45,426 bases of DNA, from NCBI GenBank assembly GCA_019247775.1, contig JAFBAN010000106.1:1-45426 (forward strand). The letters are read 5' to 3'. The DNA is from Chitinophagaceae bacterium (GTDB lineage: Bacteria; Bacteroidota; Bacteroidia; Chitinophagales; Chitinophagaceae). A model generated the notes under the pieces. That model did not search any database. It saw nothing but the letters and a program-made list of their open reading frames with translations, and was not told where the DNA came from. Below, in pieces: positions 32,547 to 40,444 of the stretch (position 1 is the stretch's first letter; every line of letters begins with the position of its first letter). Both the position numbers and the translations under genes were made by a program.

Positions 32547-32981
32547 TTATGTCAGCTGCATCAGGAGTTCGGTCTCGGCTTGGGTTTCATCCGGTGTATG
32601 GTGTCCGTAGATCTCGACATAAGGCAGGGTCATGGCGAGGCCTCTTGCCTTTAGCTCTGCCTGCATTTGCTGGACGGCCTGTTTTATCAGGTGGTAGGGG
32701 CCTATATGTTTGTAGTAGGCATATTTGGAGAGCTCAAGTTTTTTATGTTCCATGCCGGTATCGTTCTGTGCTGCGGTGAGTTCAACTCCGGCGAATACCA
32801 TTTCATCGGGTTCGTATATCCAGATATTGAGTCCTTTATTGGGTAGGCCTTTTGATTTTACTATTTGCCACATGCGGTCCATCAGGCCAAAAGCAGTCTG
32901 CGCATAATTACCGTTGGAGGCACGGCCGGCGAAGCCGTAGACTTCGAGTGTGAGGGGTTTGGTGATTATTTCGATATTCAT
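32547..32981 (-). CDS. GyrI-like small-molecule-binding domain protein
   Basis: 144 residues from ATG 32981 (a TTG three codons upstream is also in frame). A free-standing domain of the GyrI/AraC effector-binding type (SHS2 fold): MNIEIITKPLTLEVYGFAGR, NIWIYEPDEMVFAGVELTA, LELSKYAYYKHIGPYHLIKQAVQQMQAEL and a C-terminal PYVEIYGHHTPDETQAETELLMQL. Stand-alone members bind small hydrophobic or cationic ligands, and some inhibit gyrase; no DNA-binding domain is present here. It reads as a single gene. Confidence 0.82.
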   Translation of the reverse strand: MNIEIITKPLTLEVYGFAGRASNGNYAQTAFGLMDRMWQIVKSKGLPNKGLNIWIYEPDEMVFAGVELTAAQNDTGMEHKKLELSKYAYYKHIGPYHLIKQAVQQMQAELKARGLAMTLPYVEIYGHHTPDETQAETELLMQLT

Positions 32982-33324
32982 GGTGTGCAAAGTTGATTGG
33001 GAGCTTTAAGTTAGTGCGATTGGATTCATCATACAAGAATTTTCAGGTAAAAATCGGGCTAACTTTTCTGAGCTTATTTGCTTCTATCTATTCATGGCAG
33101 AATCCTGCAGGCTCAATGGCGGAGTTTTTTTCAACACAGAGAGCACAGAGGTTGCACGGAGGGCACGGAGAGTTACCGAACTGCGGCTCTGAGCTCTTTT
33201 GCTCTTATCCACTCTTAGCGAAACCGAATATACAGCGGTCCGAATGGCCGGTCAATTCCTGGCTTGTGGTGGAACGAACAAAAATGTGCTTATCTTATAC
33301 AACCCTTTACCAAAACGATTGCGC
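32982..33324. other. 343-base gene-free region with repeat fragments
   Basis: No gene is supported here. The region holds a one-sided CACAGAGG arm (about 33133-33172) that follows a run of seven T. Before it, ATCCTGCAGGCTCAATGG (33102-33119) resembles ATCCGGCAGGTTTAATGG near 34555-34572 and part of 31771-31783. After it, CTTTTGCTCTTATCC..CTTAGCGAAAC (33195-33223) resembles 38592-38619. These look like degenerate dispersed repeats. The promoter of the downstream DUF3179 gene should be in the last 60 bases but no TAnnTTTG match was found. Confidence 0.6.
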
Positions 33325-34506
33325 ATGAAGACCTTTCTGCTCATTACAGGTTTCGTTCTGTTATTTGCCGTGGAAATTCTGCGGGTATATTTCATTATGC
33401 CTTTTCCCGGCAGCCAGCAAACCAATACCATCGATACTGCCTACTGGATCGCCAGGAATATCTGGTGGTTGCGAATAGTGGCCGTGCTGTTGCTCGCCTA
33501 CCCTGCCTGGAGTTTGCTTCGACGGCCGGGCTTAAAATGGAAAAAAGCGATGTTCCTCTTTTTTTTGGTGTTATACGGGGCAGTTTGCTTTATGGTGAAT
33601 TTCAAAATGGAAGCAGACAAGATGTTCTACCAGCCAAAGATTAAGCAATTTGCCAGCGGCGATGCCAATGCAGTGCCCGCTGATAAACTGGTAATCGGCG
33701 TAGCCCTTAATGGTGAAGCCAAAGCTTATCCAATACAATTCATCGGCTATCACCACCAGGTTGCAGACACCGTGGGTGGTCAGCCTGTGATCATTACTTA
33801 TTGTACAGTATGCAGGACCGGGCGCGTGTACAGTCCCACAGTAAACGGCAAACCTGAAACATTCCGCCTTGTGGGTATGGACCATTTCAATGCCATGTTC
33901 GAAGATGCAGGCACCAAAAGCTGGTGGCGCCAGGTAACGGGTGAAGCAATTGCCGGACCGTTGAAAGGCGCTGTATTGCGTGAAATACCATCGCAGCAAA
34001 TGTCGCTTACGGCGTGGCAGCGCGCTAATCCCGGTACCTTGGTGATGCAGGCCGACAGCAATTTCAAAGAGACCTACGAAAAAATGGCCAACTATGAAAA
34101 AGGAAGATCGAAAAGCGATCTTACCAGACGCGACAGCCTTTCCTGGCATGATAAGTCCTGGGTAGTGGGTATATCCTACTATCCTTTTGCGAAAGCATAT
34201 GACTGGAACCGGCTCGTGAAGGAACGGCTTATCCAGGATTCATTTCCCGGTTTGCCTGTATTGCTCGTGCTGGAAAAAGATACGGTTTCTTTCCATGCAT
34301 GGAGCAGGGTGCTTGACGGAAATGCTTTGCAATTCACCAAAACTGCCGACCCCGAACTGATCAGGGATGGGAATACGGGTTCTGACTGGAATATGGATGG
34401 GTTCTGTGTGTCCGGTGTTTTGAAAGGAAAAAAATTGAGCCTTGTGAAGGCCTACCAGGAATACTGGCATTCCTGGCGCGAATTCCATCCGGGAACGTTG
34501 AGGTAA
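33325..34506 (+). CDS. DUF3179 membrane-anchored protein
   Basis: 393 residues from ATG 33325, which begins the first of three membrane helices (about 3-25, 43-63, 72-92). The rest is the DUF3179 domain, exposed outside the inner membrane: LVIGVALNGEAKAYPIQFIGYHHQVADTV, VIITYCTVCRTGRVYSP with a CxxC motif, and RLVGMDHFNAMFEDAGTKSWWRQVTGEAI. The paired cysteines and conserved histidines suggest a metal or heme/redox site, but the family has no established function. The upstream frame extension (33199-33324) is repeat-derived and lacks a signal start. It is transcribed alone. Confidence 0.86.
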   Translation: MKTFLLITGFVLLFAVEILRVYFIMPFPGSQQTNTIDTAYWIARNIWWLRIVAVLLLAYPAWSLLRRPGLKWKKAMFLFFLVLYGAVCFMVNFKMEADKMFYQPKIKQFASGDANAVPADKLVIGVALNGEAKAYPIQFIGYHHQVADTVGGQPVIITYCTVCRTGRVYSPTVNGKPETFRLVGMDHFNAMFEDAGTKSWWRQVTGEAIAGPLKGAVLREIPSQQMSLTAWQRANPGTLVMQADSNFKETYEKMANYEKGRSKSDLTRRDSLSWHDKSWVVGISYYPFAKAYDWNRLVKERLIQDSFPGLPVLLVLEKDTVSFHAWSRVLDGNALQFTKTADPELIRDGNTGSDWNMDGFCVSGVLKGKKLSLVKAYQEYWHSWREFHPGTLR

Positions 34507-34616
34507 GACTATTTTATTTTTCCTTAGCATTTTTTGCCTGTCTATCCTGGCGCAATCCGGCAGGTTTAATGGGAATTTTTAGCAGAACGTTCCGGTCACT
34601 GATCGTGAGCAACTCG

Positions 34617-35195
34617 CTATTGAATACTGAGGATCTGCCTGAATATTGGTTGAATATCGTCGGTGGTTGTTATTGTTTTGATGGAACGATACTCCAACGA
34701 AAAATAAAATCCGTTATGGCTTCCATAAGTGGTCAATAAAAATGATTTTCTTCCATTGCCCAGTTCCCTTTCCAGTAAATACCCGTCAGCTTCCTGACAA
34801 AAGACCAGGCATTTTACCGGCTTCCTGGGGAGGCTGTGTGGCATTCCCGCATATTGGTTTGTCGTACTCTCGAAGCTGTACCTGGCGCCGCCGGCGTCCC
34901 TGCAATAAACCCAGCTTAACATTGTTCCATTGTCACAGCCAACAGAGCCTTCTGTCGCTACTTTCTGGTTCTTCCTCACAGTGGCTAAATAGCCGCAGCA
35001 ATTCTCCGGCCTGTCTTCACTGCACCCGTCGGGCAAGGAATATGTACTTGAGCAAAACGGGAAACTGGCCCTGTTCCGGATCTGTACAAAAACTGTATCG
35101 AAGCGCCCCTTCGCCAGCGTGTCGCCTGAAGAGGGATACTGAGCAGAACAAAACAAAGAGCCCGGGCTGCAAATAAGGATCAGGATAGCTCTCAT
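34617..35195 (-). CDS. Cysteine-rich secreted protein, paralogue 3 of 3
   Basis: 192 residues, unknown family. Signal peptide MRAILILICSPGSLFCSAQ. It aligns along its whole length with the two genes transcribed ahead of it. Shared landmarks are FPFCSSTYSLPDGC, ENCCGYLATVRKNQKVA, SVGCDNGT, KPVKCLVF, and a strongly kept C-terminus, SFLLTTYGSHNGFYFSLEYRS, DDIQPIFRQILSIQ. Six mature cysteines (FC, GC, CC, GC, KC) are conserved in all three, consistent with three disulfides outside the cytoplasm. It is the last gene of the cluster, 68 bases after paralogue 2. This copy differs most in the central region (NQYAGMPHSLPR). Confidence 0.75.
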   Translation of the reverse strand: MRAILILICSPGSLFCSAQYPSSGDTLAKGRFDTVFVQIRNRASFPFCSSTYSLPDGCSEDRPENCCGYLATVRKNQKVATEGSVGCDNGTMLSWVYCRDAGGARYSFESTTNQYAGMPHSLPRKPVKCLVFCQEADGYLLERELGNGRKSFLLTTYGSHNGFYFSLEYRSIKTITTTDDIQPIFRQILSIQ

Positions 35196-35263
35196 AAAAA
35201 TATTTTCGTTTTAAAAATTCCGGCAGCCACACTGTTGAGGCTTGCCGGTAATAACCTGGCCTT

Positions 35264-35845
35264 TTATACCGATTGGATCCTAAAAATGTGTCTGAAGGCC
35301 GGCTGAATGTCTTCGTTGCTCTTTATCTCTTTGGCAGTAGTATATTCCAGCCAGAAAAAATAGCCATTATAAGTTCCATAAGTGGTTAGCAGATAAGATA
35401 CACCGCCCTGGGAGTTTCTTAGCTGGATCATGTAACCCGGCATTTCTTTATCGTAGACAATGCATTTTATAAGCGTTTTAGAAACCACCTTTGAATGCAG
35501 CGTTTGTGTTGGTATGCTTTCGAAATTTGATCTTGCATTTTCAAGCGAATTGCCATAATGCCAGACGAACGATGAACCATTGCCGCAGCTCACATATGCC
35601 AGGTCGGCAACTTTCCTATTCTTTAGCAGAAAGGCAGAATAGGAGCAGCAGTTAGCCGGGTAGCTATCGTTGCAGTCTCGCGGAAGTTCGTAGCTTTTGG
35701 AGCAAAACAAAAAATGCGTTTTACTCCCTATCTCCATGGATACGGTGTCGTACAGACGGGAAGTTAAATTGTCCCCAGGAACCGGAATCTGCCCGGAACA
35801 AAGAGAACATGCTAAGCCGCAAAGAACAACAAATAGCAGGCGCAT
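35264..35845 (-). CDS. Cysteine-rich secreted protein, paralogue 2 of 3
   Basis: 193 residues, unknown family. Signal peptide MRLLFVVLCGLACSLCSGQ. Same layout as its neighbours: FLFCSKSYELPRDC, ANCCSYSAFLLKNRKVA, YVSCGNGSSFVWHYGNSLENARSNF, LIKCIVYDKE, YLLTTYGTYNGYFFWLEYTT, NEDIQPAFRHIFRIQ. The tryptophan/tyrosine-rich C-terminal strand block and the six cysteines are the most constant parts. It starts 27 bases after paralogue 1 ends, so the genes are probably in one transcript. No motif suggests enzyme activity; binding or structural roles are possible. Confidence 0.75.
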   Translation of the reverse strand: MRLLFVVLCGLACSLCSGQIPVPGDNLTSRLYDTVSMEIGSKTHFLFCSKSYELPRDCNDSYPANCCSYSAFLLKNRKVADLAYVSCGNGSSFVWHYGNSLENARSNFESIPTQTLHSKVVSKTLIKCIVYDKEMPGYMIQLRNSQGGVSYLLTTYGTYNGYFFWLEYTTAKEIKSNEDIQPAFRHIFRIQSV

Positions 35846-35872
35846 AGTTGTACCATTATTGTTTGAAAAATA

Positions 35873-36454
35873 CTATAGTTGAATCTTTAAAATCTGCCTT
35901 AAGACCGCGGGAATGTCTTCATTGGTCCTTATTTCATTTTCTGACCTCAATTCCAGATTAAAATAGAAACCGTTATGACTTCCATAAGTGAATAATGTAT
36001 AAGATTTATAGCCGTTAACATTCTCCTCTGACAATATGTATGCTTCTGCTGGTTGATCGTAGATAAGACACTTTACCGGCTTTCGCGAAGAGGATTTAAG
36101 AGGCGGCTCAGCTACCCGTATCCCGCCTCCAAAATTATTCCTGGCCTCTGCAAGCGAATTCCTGTAGTCCCAATGGAAGCTTGTGCCGTCAATACAGCTG
36201 ACATATCCGTAACTGGCGGTTTTTTGATTTTTGCCGGTATAAGTTGAGTACCGGCAACAACTGCGTTGCTGACCCGGTTTGCAGCCGGTTGGCAAATTGT
36301 AAATAGTTGAACAAAATGGAAAATACGCGGTGCTTTCGATCTGCACAGAGAGGGTATCGTATGTTATCGACTGTAATGTATCTCCCGGAACTGCTGTTTG
36401 TCCCGAACAAAGCGTGTAAGTTATGCTGCAAAGAAAAACAATGACTGGGCGCAT
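35873..36454 (-). CDS. Cysteine-rich secreted protein, paralogue 1 of 3
   Basis: 193 residues, unknown family, first in transcription order. Signal peptide MRPVIVFLCSITYTLCSGQ. Shared blocks: YFPFCSTIYNLPTGC, RSCCRYSTYTGKNQKTA, YVSCIDGTSFHWDYRNSLAEARNNF, KPVKCLIYDQPAEAYIL, YTLFTYGSHNGFYFNLELRS, NEDIPAVLRQILKIQ. All six mature cysteines are kept. Identity between the copies is judged by eye at roughly 35-45 %, so the duplications are old. A 135-base gap with no gene precedes it, followed by the secreted hydrolase gene on the same strand. Confidence 0.75.
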   Translation of the reverse strand: MRPVIVFLCSITYTLCSGQTAVPGDTLQSITYDTLSVQIESTAYFPFCSTIYNLPTGCKPGQQRSCCRYSTYTGKNQKTASYGYVSCIDGTSFHWDYRNSLAEARNNFGGGIRVAEPPLKSSSRKPVKCLIYDQPAEAYILSEENVNGYKSYTLFTYGSHNGFYFNLELRSENEIRTNEDIPAVLRQILKIQL

Positions 36455-36589
36455 GGCTGAATTGTTTTAGCTGGGGGGCACAACAACATAAATATAGAGC
36501 TGCGATTGGAGAAATGCCAGCGCCAGCGGGTAAATTCACAAAGCCTTCACAAGTTGCAATCGTCCTCAGTTCAGGAGAAAAATCCTTCA

Positions 36590-37600
36590 TCATTTCGGCT
36601 TCCCAATTAACCACATTTTCCAATCATCCGCCACCCTATCCCAATTGAAAACATCATAATTAACTTCGCCGTTTGGCTTCAGCGGGAAATAATTATGTTC
36701 TGTTCCGATATAGGCCCTGAATGAAAAATTTTTCTTTCTTTGGCGCAGCATTTCGACCCGCAAATAGTCGTTAAACGGAGCACTATAATCTTTTGTACCG
36801 TAGCACACAAGGACTGGGATCTTTAAACGCTGCAGGTATTGAATGGGCGGGATCGAGAATTCTACTGTTGCCATGTGGGTATCGCCCATCGACGCGTCCA
36901 TGCTTTGCGGGTCGGCAATGATCTTTTCCCAGTTACTGATTTCATCTTCCGCATATCTGGCTGAGTCCGTTTCGACCGCTCTTTGCCGCTCAATCACCGA
37001 CAGTATCCTTCCCAGAGGATTACCGCCCGAGTAGATAAGCTGCGTTACCCCAGGAAAAACAGATGCAAGCTTTGCCGCAACGGTGCTCCCTTCCGAGTGT
37101 CCCGCAACAACCAATTGGTTATCCGACACCCAGGATTGCTTTTGCAAAAACTTAATTACCGCGATATTCCTGTCGACATAGTAGCTAAGTAAATTCCTGG
37201 CAATATATTTTTCAGGGAACTTTCCGGTTCCATCCATGTAGGTAAAATCATCACTCAAACTCTTTTTGTCTGCAATAAGCGGAACATAAGGTTTACCTAT
37301 GATCGCAAGATGGAAATAGTTGGCTAAGCTGTCGGGGGTGAAAGTGAACACACTATAAATGCCCTGCTTACCTTTGTCGTCGTATTTTATGATCAAAGGG
37401 ATAGGCAGGCTGCCCTGGCAAAACAGGAATAACGGCTTCTTTTTTTGTTCCTCACCTTTTTTGGATTTGATCAGAATATCAACGGTATCTCCTTTATAAA
37501 TTGTTTGCAGGTGCCTGAACCCATAGTCTTCGGGCCGCTTATTTTGGGCAAATAAACCAATAAAGGAAACGATGAATGCGGGCAGCAGGAAGTTTTTCAT
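36590..37600 (-). CDS. Secreted alpha/beta hydrolase
   Basis: 336 residues. Signal peptide MKNFLLPAFIVSFIGLFAQ. An alpha/beta-hydrolase fold is indicated by the oxyanion-side strand PLFLFCQGSLPIPLI, the nucleophile elbow VVAGHSEGS with S169, the acid-type aspartate in IPVLVCYGTKDYSAP and the histidine in YIGTEHNYFPL. The residue order Ser-Asp-His is the usual one. It looks like an esterase or acyl-transfer enzyme of the Bacteroidota periplasm; the substrate is unknown. It precedes the three cysteine-rich paralogues on the same strand, with a 135-base gap, so it could be in the same regulon but a shared transcript is uncertain. Confidence 0.84.
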   Translation of the reverse strand: MKNFLLPAFIVSFIGLFAQNKRPEDYGFRHLQTIYKGDTVDILIKSKKGEEQKKKPLFLFCQGSLPIPLIIKYDDKGKQGIYSVFTFTPDSLANYFHLAIIGKPYVPLIADKKSLSDDFTYMDGTGKFPEKYIARNLLSYYVDRNIAVIKFLQKQSWVSDNQLVVAGHSEGSTVAAKLASVFPGVTQLIYSGGNPLGRILSVIERQRAVETDSARYAEDEISNWEKIIADPQSMDASMGDTHMATVEFSIPPIQYLQRLKIPVLVCYGTKDYSAPFNDYLRVEMLRQRKKNFSFRAYIGTEHNYFPLKPNGEVNYDVFNWDRVADDWKMWLIGKPK

Positions 37601-37710
37601 TACGCGGATACTGAATTGAATATAAGAGGCATCAGGTGAAAAGTGTAATTCTTCGTTTTATTTACAAAGTGTTCCCAAGCAGAACTGAAACGGTCTGAGG
37701 CGACGCAAAA

Positions 37711-38157
37711 TCAATGAAGACTGATCACCCTCGTTATCGACCATCTGTTGTTTTGGTTTCTCCATATGATAATGAACTTACTGGGATGGGGCACCTGATC
37801 CTTTTCCTGGTTATTATGGAACATGTGGAGACCCATTTCGATGGCGCCATAACCAGGTATGGGCGAAACTTCAATGCTGCCTTTTACAAGTTCCCTGGTC
37901 ACTTTGCCGCAGATATTGTTGCGGATGGCTTCCATGATCTCTTTTTTGGAGGTTGTAAGTCCGCCTTTATCGTGATAGAATTCGATACTGTCCGAATAGT
38001 AGTAAGCCTGGGTCTCCAGGTCGCAATGATTGTAGGCGCCGAAGAAAATACTGTCCAGTTTGATAATGGTCTCAGTCAAGGTTTTGTCTTGCGACCTGGC
38101 GGGCGCGGCCAGAAAAATAAGGCCGAGCACAGCCAGTGCAGCTTTAAGCTTTAACAT
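37711..38157 (-). CDS. Secreted DUF4440 / NTF2-like protein
   Basis: 148 residues. Signal peptide MLKLKAALAVLGLIFLAAPARSQ. The mature part is an NTF2-like cone (DUF4440): helix TLTETIIKLDSIFFGAYNHCDLETQAYYYSDSIEFYHDKGG, then LTTSKKEIMEAIRNN and the strand pairs VSPIPGYGAIEMGLHMFH, KFIIIWRNQNNRWSITRVISLH. Members often bind small molecules or act as accessory domains; no catalytic residues are evident. An antisense open frame of nearly equal length (37714-38154) is a shadow. Confidence 0.82.
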   Translation of the reverse strand: MLKLKAALAVLGLIFLAAPARSQDKTLTETIIKLDSIFFGAYNHCDLETQAYYYSDSIEFYHDKGGLTTSKKEIMEAIRNNICGKVTRELVKGSIEVSPIPGYGAIEMGLHMFHNNQEKDQVPHPSKFIIIWRNQNNRWSITRVISLH

Positions 38158-38211
38158 AATACGGAGTGATTTAGTGATGCTGACAAGCCGGTCTCAGCAA
38201 AGCGAAATAAT

Positions 38212-38502
38212 TCAGGCCTGGAAAATCTCCCTTGATCCTGTGAGATACATGTCCTGGTAGCCTTCCATGACCTGCTTTACTTTTTTCATTTCGTCGGTGT
38301 CCTGTTTGTATTTTTCGAAGCTCTGCTCCCAGGCGGTAAGGCTTGCATACTGGCTTACCATGACCACTTTGTTGAACTGGCCGCTGAGGTCTGTCATAAT
38401 ATGCGTGACTTCAGCCATTCCGGCCATGGCCTCCTTGAACTTCTTGGCCAGCTTGGAAGCCTGGCCGGGCTTGCAGATGAAGATATCGTGTACGATGATC
38501 AT
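38212..38502 (-). CDS. Small dimeric alpha/beta-barrel-like protein, unknown
   Basis: 96 residues from ATG 38502. The frame is open for 60 further codons upstream, but that part crosses the dispersed repeat and is not protein-like. The sequence MIIVHDIFICKPGQASKLAKKFKEAMAG, then VTHIMTDLSGQFNKVVMVSQYASLTAWEQSFEKY suggests the ferredoxin-like dimeric barrel of the ABM/NIPSNAP type. No active-site residues can be named. It lies 54 bases upstream of the DUF4440 gene on the same strand and may be co-transcribed with it. Confidence 0.65.
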   Translation of the reverse strand: MIIVHDIFICKPGQASKLAKKFKEAMAGMAEVTHIMTDLSGQFNKVVMVSQYASLTAWEQSFEKYKQDTDEMKKVKQVMEGYQDMYLTGSREIFQA

Positions 38503-38650
38503 AAGAATGGTTTTAAAGGATGTTCGTTGTGAGTACAGTAAAGTACAAACATTCGCGAATATTCCAAACTGCGGGGGCAATCTTCCGGGCTTCTTTGCTT
38601 TTATCCCTTTTAGCGAAACAGTAATGCCTGTATAGGGTGTTTGTAGCTTT

Positions 38651-38730
38651 ACCACAGAGGCACAGAATGCACAGAGCCGCACAGAGAATCTCTGTGCAAA
38701 CTCCGTGTATTCTGTGCCTCTGTGGTGAAG
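38651..38730. repeat. Complete CACAGAGG-family inverted repeat
   Basis: The left arm 38651-38689 (ACCACAGAGGCACAGAATGC and on) pairs with the right arm 38691-38730 almost throughout; the centre GCACAGAGA / TCTCTGTGC (38679-38687, 38689-38697) is perfect with a one-base gap, and the outer ACCACAGAGGCACAGAAT / ATTCTGTGCCTCTGTGGT is perfect over 18 bases. The units are 8-10 bases. It sits 24 bases beyond the stop of the downstream-facing hydrolase gene and acts, at least in form, as a long terminator-like hairpin. Confidence 0.93.
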
Positions 38731-38753
38731 TGTAAGCTAAAACGTTAAAAGCG

Positions 38754-39518
38754 CTACCTGTTCTGCTTCGTCTGCCTGAATAACCAGTCCACCATCATCG
38801 CATCACTATACGCCCCGATCCAGGAGAAATGCCCGACATTGGGGTATTGTGTAAACCCTGGGCGGGCGCCGGCTTTTTTGAGGGCGTCCAGCATCTTGAA
38901 TGAGTAGTCGGGATTGACCGCCGCATCATCGGCGCCGTGGAATATCCAGATGGGGATGTGTTTGATGGATGCCGCCCGCGAAGTATCGCCCGCGCCGCAT
39001 ACCGGTACGGCAGCGGCAAACAGATTGGGGTATCTTTCTATCGCATCATAGGTTCCATAGCCGCCCATAGAAAGCCCGGTAATATAGATGCGGTTCGTGT
39101 CCACCATCTTGTTCGTTTTGAACTGCTCGATCAGTTCGATCAGCGCGCTCATGGGCTTGGAAGGCGTAGGTAAGAGTATCGGGTTCCGGTTCGCGTCGAT
39201 GCTGATATTGGCCCATTGCATGTTTTCCGGACACTGCGGGGCAATGACAATAGCGGGATGCAATTTCATCCACTCATCCGTAGCAAAATTGCCTACGCCC
39301 CATTTCAGCTGCGCTTCATTGTCGCTGCCGCGCTCGCCGCTGCCGTGGAGAAAGATGACGAGCGGGTATTTCTGCAGGTTGTTATAGTCTGAGAGCTGGC
39401 GGTACAGCAGGGTGTCGCCTTTCTTGCTGATAAATTTCTGTGGGGCGAAACGGGAACTCTGGGCAGTAGCCAGGGTTACGGTGAGGCTGAGCAGGAGGAT
39501 TGCAATGGTTTTGGTCAT
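38754..39518 (-). CDS. Secreted carboxylesterase-like alpha/beta hydrolase (prolyl-oligopeptidase-like)
   Basis: 254 residues. Signal peptide MTKTIAILLLSLTVTLATAQ. YPLVIFLHGSGERGSD holds the oxyanion region, TGLSMGGYGTYDAIERYP the nucleophile S150, IWIFHGADDAAV the acid and YPNVGHFSWIGAY the histidine. This set is typical of the 'predicted peptidase' / phospholipase-carboxylesterase group of prolyl oligopeptidase-like enzymes, often acting on carbohydrate esters in Bacteroidota. The natural substrate is unknown. It is a single gene followed by the 38651 repeat. Confidence 0.88.
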   Translation of the reverse strand: MTKTIAILLLSLTVTLATAQSSRFAPQKFISKKGDTLLYRQLSDYNNLQKYPLVIFLHGSGERGSDNEAQLKWGVGNFATDEWMKLHPAIVIAPQCPENMQWANISIDANRNPILLPTPSKPMSALIELIEQFKTNKMVDTNRIYITGLSMGGYGTYDAIERYPNLFAAAVPVCGAGDTSRAASIKHIPIWIFHGADDAAVNPDYSFKMLDALKKAGARPGFTQYPNVGHFSWIGAYSDAMMVDWLFRQTKQNR

Positions 39519-39668
39519 GGTTATGAAGTTGAATGATGCTTGTCTAAATATACGGACCTACCGTAAATCCGGGATGTTTATTATCTTAACGGGTATACGA
39601 CCAACTGACTGCACATACGGCAGAGCCCAGTGCTGGAAATTACTGCGTTATGAGCAGCACGCAGTGCA

Positions 39669-40271
39669 TCAGAAAATATAAATCTTATCCTTGATCTTAT
39701 CATATCCTTTCTGCCGGTTATAAAAGCCCTCAACGTCAATTTTTTCACGTTTACCCTCGAAGTCTATATACGGAGCAACCCCTTTTATTTTTCCTTCTTC
39801 ATTGAAAAGAAGCGCATGAACAAGGAAGTCAGTCCCATCAATTTTAAGATAGGTGACTAACGTATGGTGCCGGTCCCGGCTGGCTTCCTCTTGATCAAAA
39901 AAGCTGAGCGGGGCAATAAAAACTGAATCCAGGGGGAGCACATCCAGGTAGTGATCAATATTATAGAGGAGCAGCATCTGGCCGGCCCCACTCATTATCG
40001 ACTGCTTCCTGGCTGAATCGGTGATATAGGCTGTATCAAAATATGCATTAAAAAACGGTTGGTATTCCCTGCTTAAACCTTCCAAAGAAGCGCTATCGAA
40101 AGGAGTAAATGACCTGGTCTTCTGAGCCTTCAGAAACCTGATAGCCTGTTGTACCCTCTGCAGATTGCGCTGATCAGCAGCGGAAAGTTTCCCAGTAGGA
40201 ACCTGCGCAGAGGAAATAAAGCGAATTAAGCAGAAGACAATAACGGCCACTGCCCGGAGTTTGTTTTCCAT
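39669..40271 (-). CDS. Secreted protein of unknown family
   Basis: 200 residues. Signal peptide MENKLRAVAVIVFCLIRFISSAQ with likely cleavage before Q. The mature part begins helical (SAADQRNLQRVQQAIRFLKAQ) and ends with beta strands (HHTLVTYLKIDGTDFLVHALLFNEEGKIKGVAPYIDFEGK, IDVEGFYNRQKGYDKIKDKIYIF). No domain is recognised. It stands alone; the 150-base gap before the hydrolase gene and the 173-base gap towards the AraC gene contain nothing I can name. Confidence 0.7.
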   Translation of the reverse strand: MENKLRAVAVIVFCLIRFISSAQVPTGKLSAADQRNLQRVQQAIRFLKAQKTRSFTPFDSASLEGLSREYQPFFNAYFDTAYITDSARKQSIMSGAGQMLLLYNIDHYLDVLPLDSVFIAPLSFFDQEEASRDRHHTLVTYLKIDGTDFLVHALLFNEEGKIKGVAPYIDFEGKREKIDVEGFYNRQKGYDKIKDKIYIF

Positions 40272-40444
40272 TCATCAACCGGTTGCATCCCCAAATTACA
40301 TTAAAAGAGGGAAGAATTTCCTTTGAAACAGCAGAGTCCCCGCTGGGAGACGTGTGCGGAGAACATCTTTTGCTTGAATTGAACGCCCTGCGGAGAATGG
40401 AAAACACACTTGCACAAACACCTTATTAGTCGTAGTGGCTTTCG

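Noticed and set aside
36189..36623. Minus-strand frame overlapping the start of cysteine-rich paralogue 1
   Set aside because: It is an alternative frame of a gene with two clear paralogues; no signal peptide or motif.
37714..38154. Antisense frame of the same length as the DUF4440 gene
   Set aside because: The minus-strand frame has a signal peptide and DUF4440 features; the plus-strand one has neither.
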